Shown: positions 57,776 to 64,000 of the stretch, piece by piece | Layout of the letters: every line of letters begins with the position of its first letter | Numbering within the stretch: the first letter of the stretch is position 1 | Assembly: GCA_932521035.1 (NCBI GenBank) | Contig: OW051497.1 | Coordinates: forward strand, 11,532,001 to 11,596,000 | Direction of reading: 5' to 3' | DNA length: 64,000 nt | From: Oscheius dolichura | Taxonomy: Eukaryota; Nematoda; Chromadorea; Rhabditida; Rhabditidae | Made by a program: the position numbers and the translations under genes | The notes under the pieces: generated by a model | The model's database searches: none | Told to the model about the DNA's origin: nothing | Seen by the model: only the letters and a program-made list of their open reading frames with translations

Positions 57776-59626
57776 TCAATATTCTCCAAAATTCCGGCGA
57801 TGAAAACGAATATGATTGCCATACATTGGCCTAATGATCAACTCGGCAGCTACCCGCATTTGATCTGTCCTCAACTTGGATTCCACTCGCAATCTGCGGA
57901 GAATCGTTGCGACGACTACTTTTTCTTCCATTATTGCAAATCTCTGCCCTAAAATGGATATTTCCTATCAAAGGCGGCTAGAGGACAAACCAATGCAATT
58001 TCGGCTACCGGCAGAAAAAGGAATATACGCATAGGGATGCTTGATTTCACCATCAATGAACCGTTCCGGTCGGAACACCTCCGGGTCGGGCCAATAGCGA
58101 GGATCCTTGTGAACCATGGACGCGATCATGACAACGCCCGTTCCGGCTGGGAGGATGGCTCCTTCTGGAATAGGCCATGATGTCAACTAATTTTTGAACC
58201 ACTGACTAATGTTTATGTCTTCCACTGTTTGTCGAGCAATTATCGGCACGGAGGGATAAAGTCTTAGCGTCTCTTTTATACACGCTTCTAAATACTTAAA
58301 GCGTCCCAGATCTTCATATGTTATGGGTCGGTCCTCCTCGCCTAAGACGTCATCAATTTCCTTGTGAACCTTTGATTGGACTTCTGGATTGGCCCCCATC
58401 AAATGGAGGAACCAGTTAATCGATGCTGATGTGGTGTCATGTGCCTGAAGGGAGGCCCAGTCCTTCCGCAATAGGATTAACCCTACCTCAAATGTGAAGG
58501 TGTCCACTTCCTCTTGGATTCCTTCCATGTCCAGATCCCCTTTCGCGTGCATATCAAGCATCAGATCTAAGAAGGCCATTCGTCTGCGCCCTGAGCGAAA
58601 TTTCTAATTATGTTCGAACAGATGATACCTTCTGATGTCTCCTGGGCTAAGAGTTTTTCTACTCCTCCAGCAGCATCCGCCTTAGCTTTACGGTTGGCGA
58701 TAGCCGTCCAAGTAAAATCGTGGAGCACTTTGACGCATTTATCCATTTCTCTGCCAGCTCCAAACCAGTTGAAAATAAAGCTAGGATAAAAATAGGGACG
58801 GACCATTCTCTGGTGCATGATGTATTTCATTCTAAAAGAGGGGAAAATTAAAAATAGAAGAGGAAAATACTTGAATACGGCATCCAAATAAGGGTTGTTT
58901 GGCTTGGACTGACAATCAGCACTGATGCCAAGAGCCGCTTCACAAATTACATCAAGAGTACAGTAGGAAACTGAAGCAGGAACTATTCTAGACAAAGGGG
59001 AGGCTCACTTGTGTGGAATATTTCATGGAATTCATCGTCATTGGAGAAAATAATGAACTTTTTAGCTAGGATCTTGGCATGTTTATTATAAACCTAAAAG
59101 TTCTCTAGTTTAAAAACTACGTTACAACTTACGTCAACGAAATCCTTCAAGATATCATAGTGGAATGTAGGAGTAAGCAGTTTTCTCCTTGGGCGCCATT
59201 TGTCCGGCTTACTAATAAGCAGCCCCTCTCCGATCCACGGACCCAAAAAACTGTAGTGGAACGGCTTATGGAGCATTTTATTGCTCCCGAGAATAGCCTC
59301 GCATTCCTCAGCTCCGTATAAAAGCACAAAGGGAAGTCCTCCCAGCCACACTCGACATATTCTGTGCTCGCCGTCGCGAAGAAGGTAAGAAAGCCCTTGA
59401 GCTTGTTCAAAAAACTCCTCGGGAGCAAAGTGAAATTGATGTAAGTTGCCAATAACCGGCATAGCTGCCGGTCCTTGGAATACTGTCAGCTTCTCATAAA
59501 TATATTTCGCCTAAAGATTGAGTTCAATTCAAAAAGAAAGGATGGTCTTTTACTCACCTTGGAGTAGAGAAAATAACAAATATAGGAGACCGCTCCAGCG
59601 ATCAAGGCAAAGCTGACCAGCCCCAT
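57776..59626 (-). CDS. Cytochrome P450, CYP4 family
   Basis: ER-anchored heme monooxygenase; CYP4 members hydroxylate fatty acids and related lipids. The start at 59626 gives an N-terminal anchor ([20 protein letters not shown]). The proline-rich hinge reads [14 protein letters not shown], and then comes [18 protein letters not shown], a CYP4 signature. I-helix [12 protein letters not shown] is restored by a 42-bp intron removal and matches [AG]-G-x-D/E-T-T with Ala-His. K-helix ExxR is ETLRLYP; PERF is RPERF. Heme loop [10 protein letters not shown] with the axial Cys is followed, across another 42-bp intron, by [14 protein letters not shown], then about 40 residues to the stop at 57776. All catalytic motifs are intact, with many short introns. 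Confidence 0.93.
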
Positions 59627-60628
59627 GTGAGATCGACGTTGACACCCGTTCTATAAATGAACTACAACCGAGAAATACATTGTTTAGGGGCAACTAACAG
59701 GAAGAATAGCGAAGAATAAGCGTTCGACGAAAGATGGTATCGACGAACGCTTTATGGTTTGCCGCTTTTAATGATCAAACGATGAATAGACGTTTCGGAA
59801 AGATGGGGGAATTTTGTTTTTTCGGAGACCTGTTTATAGAGAAGTTTAGGGGGAGATTCAGGAAAGAAGAAATGACGTACGAGTTGCGACGCCTGTAAGG
59901 AGGTCTCTGCATAAACTGGTATGTCTTTTGGTCGGTCAAGCGAAAGGCAGAGAGGGAAGGTCATCCATCAAAAAGGTAAAATCTTGGCCGCCGCTGAATG
60001 GTTTTCCTGCCTCGAATATTGTTGTCAAAGGCGCGAAATAAATACTTCAAAATGATGCAATCCCAATTAGAGGAATTAGTTTTAAAGAATCGTCTTGTCG
60101 TTGTTTGTAATTAGTTCGAGGAAGCAAACAACCTTTATGACTAGTGTACTGTCTTGTGAGGCATCACAAGTAAAGATCAAAATATTGTTCGATCAACTGG
60201 CACCGGTATGAACCGCAGACCGATGAAATCAGTAGTCGCGCCGCTACTCAAGTACTGCACGCCAGATTGGAGACACAGTCTTATGGGGAGGGGACACAGT
60301 CTTATGGGGAGGGGACACATAAGGTGAAAGACAAGTCAAACCGAGATCTGGTTAGGGTCTCGAGAAATAGCAGGCATGCGTAAGGCCGTACAGACACGCA
60401 CTTTGAAGGGATCGGCGATCCTATCTACGAGATAAGGTTCTGAATCCAGGCCACTTGAAGCACGGCACGTTCTGAACTCGCCTGGCCAGTCCTCGGATTG
60501 CCTACGCCGGCTTGACTAATCTCTGGGTAGCCATCTAATCGTCTTTTTGTTGCTATATACAGTTTCCCTTAGTCATCATTATTAAAAGTTTAATACATAT
60601 TGCACATTCTTTTGAGGTAGGGGTTAAA
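59627..60628. other. Intergenic with a short tandem repeat
   Basis: No supportable gene. A minus-strand 70-codon frame (59752-59964) starts with ATG but has no splice or family support. The P450 promoter should lie in the first few hundred bases. The 21-bp tandem repeat at 60272 is listed separately. Confidence 0.45.
60272..60319. repeat. 21-bp direct tandem repeat, 2.3 copies
   Basis: gacacagtcttatggggaggg occurs at 60272-60292 and again at 60293-60313 without a mismatch, followed by a partial third copy (gacaca). It is a perfect short tandem duplication in non-coding DNA. Confidence 0.85.
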
Positions 60629-63187
60629 TTAAAATCTAGTAGCATCTTTGCATCCAAACTGTTGGATGCTCCTCGTAAATTCCATTGCTCCTTCTTTTTG
60701 ACATTGTTTCTCAACCAATGGTGTCATGCAATTTGCGTACGCTGTGAGACTGCTACATGTTGGAGCCCTCTTCGAGCCGGGGAGGGCTTCTCCTTGAGCC
60801 GAATCTCTACAGTCAGCCGTTTCCTCGGCTTGGATGATACCTACAATCGGTCAGTGAGATTTGAATGCCCTTTTACGTACAGTCGTAGTGTGAGAGGAAT
60901 CGCTGTAGGTTTTGTGGCGAGCATTGATAGCCTAAATGACCTTGCGCAAAGGAAACAAGCTCGTCGTTCAAACAGTAACGAATGGTGTCATGGCCGGCAC
61001 AGAGGAATGAATTGGCATATCCGTCACAGAGTTCAAGGAGTTCAGTCTTCGTATAACGGTAAATTGGGAAATGGCTCTTCCTCAAGGGCATTCTCCTTCT
61101 CCGCAGGCCGTCCCATGTTCGGAGAAGCGGTCCCATGCACATCCGGGCTATTTTCCTGTTTGCTGGAGAACAGGTCCCAAACCAAGGAGCTGGAGTTGTT
61201 GCGCGTTCTATGGAAGTGAAAGTAGATGGTAGAGATGATTCGATCATGAGTTCAGTAGATGGCTCTGCTGTCAACAAAGGAGGCGAAAAGGTCGTCACTT
61301 CCAAGTACTTTTTAGGGCGTTTGCCTTTACCCTCCTTCTTGTCACGTCTCTTGGTTTTCTTCTCTGTACTAGCAATTGTAGTCGAGGATACTTCAACAGG
61401 TTCAGAGACATTAGCTGAAACATATTTAGTCGCCATCTTGTTGTTTTACTACCTGGAATCGTTGTCATCCTTTCAGTTGTTGTAGGAGGAGGTTGGGTAA
61501 GCCATCCTGGAATAATAAAGATTTGGAAACCTCCAGTAATCATACTTTTCAGATCCACTCGACACCCATACCCTCTGATCATTTCTCTCAAGAGAATAAG
61601 GGAATTTTTGGAGCAGGTAAAAGTAGAAGTGAAGCAATCAAATGTGTCTTGCTGTCCAGTACAAGGGTCCTGCTCATCTGTCAATATTCCCTTGATGGGT
61701 ACTTGACATTTCTGAATAAATGACTTCTGTATACAAAACGGTGTGTTTTACTGTATTTTCTTTGTATGTGTCAAGAATGCACTGATAATCCTTAGGCATA
61801 GACTCAATCCTGAAACAGACTGCTTCCAGCTGAGTGTTGATTAACTTCAAAATCTGGAAACTACTACTCACGTGTGTATATTTACGCCTTACCTGCAATG
61901 AATTACATCTCTCAAGCTGCTCAGCTGCACATTTGTTACCCTCCTCGTATCTTTTACACAGGTGCTGAACTTCTTGTAGAGGTGTTCCAGCCAAAGGAAA
62001 CCGCAACTGGGCTATGGAATCTTTAGGTGACAAGTTTGATAAACGTCTAGATATGACGACATTATTCCTAGCATCCTCTCCCATATTTACCTTAAAAGCA
62101 GAGAATGACAGGCCGTCACGTAATCTTCATCTTCCTGTGAACAGGGAACATCAGTTACAGCTGTCTCCTCCGTCCCCATTTGGGTTGTCTGCTCCGTCAT
62201 ATTCATTACAGTAGGATCTTCAGGAGTGGGGGTTGATTCAATCTCCACTTCACTTAGAATTGCTCCTTTCCTCGAAGTCGTGGGCAGGTAATCCTGATCA
62301 TTTGCCACTGTTGACGTTATTTCGGCATCCTTCACGCTTTCCTCCTCCGCTTTCTCATTTCCTTTCTCAGTCATCCGGACATTGTCATTCAAGGTTGTCG
62401 CCTCTTCAAGTGAATTATTTAATTTCTGGTCACGGGATGTAAGGTTATCTCCTGTTACTGATCTACTTAGTATAAGATCCTCCGTAGTAGTAGTCTCGTC
62501 ACTTTCAGTGCTTGCCTCTTCAACTACTGTAGAATTTTGTCCAGTAGTTGTTACAGTAACGTCTTCATCTATTTCCTTGCTTTTCTCTATGGTAGTTTCC
62601 ATATCCCGCAGTTCCAGTGAAGCAGTAGTAGATCCCATTTCAGCCGAGGTTATCAGCTCAGAATAGTTGGCTGGTCTGTTTTGCTCAAAGTACCCTAAAT
62701 CCATAACATCATCTAATCATCTAAAGCGCAAGCCTGGTAAAGCTTCTAGACTATAAGCCAGACTAGAGTTAAGCAGTCTCAAATCTTCTTCCAGTTGAGC
62801 TCCTTTAAACACGTTTTCCGGCTAGTTCCCTAGCCTACCTGTATCCATATTGCAGCCAAACGCTCTGATAGCCCCTCCGAATAATAGAATAGCCTCCTTG
62901 CCACATTTCTTGTCCAGAAACTCTTCGATACAATTGAAGAAGTCGACAAACGAATTACATCGGACTATAACTTTTATAGAAATTATAATTTCTTCACCTG
63001 AACCGACAAGAGGATTCGGCATTCCGTGTAAATGTCTCAGACATTGGCGTTCCCTCAATAAGACCGAATATGTACACTCATGCTTTTCTAAATATTTTGA
63101 CGGGGAAAGCACCTGTCACCTACTCATGTATAAAGGAAGCAAGGGCCCGCAAAAATAGCCCAGCTGTTGTTTAACAAATGATATCAT
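60629..63187 (-). CDS. Secreted multi-domain Cys-rich protein (DUF19/CPG4-like), mucin-like linkers
   Basis: A multi-exon extracellular protein. The proposed start at 63187 (MISFVKQQLGYFCGPLLPLY) is signal-like and joins in phase 1. Domain 1 follows: CTYSVLLRERQCLRHLHG, then CNSFVDFFNCIEEFLDKKCG. A Thr/Ser/Glu-rich mucin-like linker (about 62150-62700) comes next. Domain 2 has HLCKRYEEGNKCAAEQLERC and CFTSTFTCSKN. A second T/P linker and basic stretch (KKTKRRDKKEGKGKRPKK) follow. Domain 3 has ELCDGYANSFLCAGHDTIRY and QCSPQNLQRFLSHYDC, and domain 4 or its second half has TCSSLTAYANCMTPLVEKQC. The spacing matches nematode DUF19/T20D4.11 and chondroitin proteoglycan 4-type domains. One SG in an acidic setting (VGSGEE) could carry a glycosaminoglycan. 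Confidence 0.8.
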
Positions 63188-64000
63188 CGTGGAAGCCCCA
63201 CAGCTAGAGCAACATTACTTTTCAAACCTCTTGCTAAGTCCTTACTCTTTTGGGAAGCATTTCCTTCTAATGGTTTCGTACTGTTCGCAGAGGGCCAGCG
63301 TTGAGTTCCTTCGGTAAAGAGGTAACTAAATTTTATCCTTTCTACTTTTTAAATCCCTTTTACTGGAAAAATTAAGTCGCCAGCATGATTTTCAATATTT
63401 CTAATATGTTCCCAAGTGTCGATAAGAGGTCGCAGACAGATTCCCAAGTCCGGTAGGCATCCGGAATCGGACAGAGCTAAGAAAGGAATAGATAAAGTAA
63501 TAATCACCTACTTAATGGAAGGAGAAAAAGCCCAAGAGCTAGACGATATAGCCCCATAGGCGTACGATTACCTAAATGAAATCGTAATGGAAGTGATAGG
63601 AATACGCGGAGGACCAGTTATAGAATTATCGCTTTCGTTTAACTTTGGAGAGCCTTTGACCCATATGCGACCGGTCGCCGTCTTGATGAGAGCACTGCAC
63701 TCCCACGTAGTTGTCGTGCTGCATCTTTTAGGAAACGTGTCTCGATGACAGTTACTGTTAACACCTTAGATTTACTGGGTCATAAATCAGAATGTGTTGT
63801 GCTCCGCGAGTAGTTCTCTGAATTTCAAAAGTGCTGTAAAACAAACGATGTTAATTAACGGCGATACTGACTGAGATGTGTCTCGGAAGTTAACCTACTT
63901 AATTTGCCATGAACTGAATTAGCAAAATTTGCGTTCTCTTATTTTGTCCCTCCCGTCAGTCTCCCTCCCCATTTTCTACTCCATTCAAAATGGTTCGGAA
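63188..64000. other. Right edge, no supportable gene
   Basis: Presumed promoter of the proteoglycan-like gene. I find no protein-like exon. An ATG at the extreme end (63990, ATGGTTCGGAA) could begin a gene running out of the window, but too little is visible. Confidence 0.4.

Noticed and set aside
1-64000. tRNA, rRNA, snRNA genes and CRISPR arrays
   Set aside because: No T-loop-like consensus with a matching acceptor stem, no rRNA or U-RNA core, and no spaced repeat array were found by eye; a dedicated covariance-model search could still reveal a tRNA.

Overview
The window is eukaryotic nuclear DNA and almost certainly from a nematode. Genes are broken by many short GT-AG introns, often 37-60 bp, and several start codons sit just after a pyrimidine-AG acceptor, as expected where trans-splicing adds leaders. 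The marker genes are nematode-specific: neuropeptide precursors matching nlp-9 and nlp-13, a two-DM-domain mab-3 gene, a proteoglycan-like protein with DUF19/CPG4-type cysteine domains, and a nematode-style GNAT acetyltransferase. I cannot name the species. Gene models come from reading frames and splice phase only. For most of the multi-exon models given with exon coordinates, summed exon lengths are a multiple of three; I did not sum lipin, the hexosaminidase, the acetyltransferase, the PLC, the P450 or the proteoglycan.

Layout. 0-15 kb: three spliced single-pass membrane proteins on + (1624, 7545, 10402), one probable unspliced one (14470) and a possible tiny peptide gene (12634); on - a secreted HEXD-type hexosaminidase (2248-4487) and a GNAT acetyltransferase (5606-6793). 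15-23 kb: mab-3 (+), a divergent cyclophilin (-), a secreted WAP-like cysteine-rich protein (+) and a two-TM protein (-). 23-28.6 kb: no supportable gene. 28.6-34.6 kb: lipin (+), an OPA3-like protein (+) and a 73-aa coiled-coil protein (-). 35-37 kb: a tandem duplication of an unrecognised gene (-). 37-45.6 kb: uncertain fragments, then nlp-9 and nlp-13 (+), 4.3 kb apart. 45.7-49.4 kb: phospholipase C beta (-). 49.4-53.8 kb: a CpG-rich stretch without a clear gene. 53.8-64 kb: a CENP-B/Brinker-type HTH protein (+), a small amphipathic repeat protein (-), a 51-aa membrane microprotein (+), a CYP4 cytochrome P450 (-) and the proteoglycan-like gene (-).

The genes do not form one pathway. Themes are neuropeptide and Gq/PLC signalling, lipid metabolism (lipin, PLC, CYP4, OPA3), sex-specific transcription (mab-3) and secreted or surface proteins. 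The points most worth following are the mab-3 exon layout, which allows transcripts carrying only the first or only the second DM domain, and the tandemly duplicated gene at 35-37 kb.
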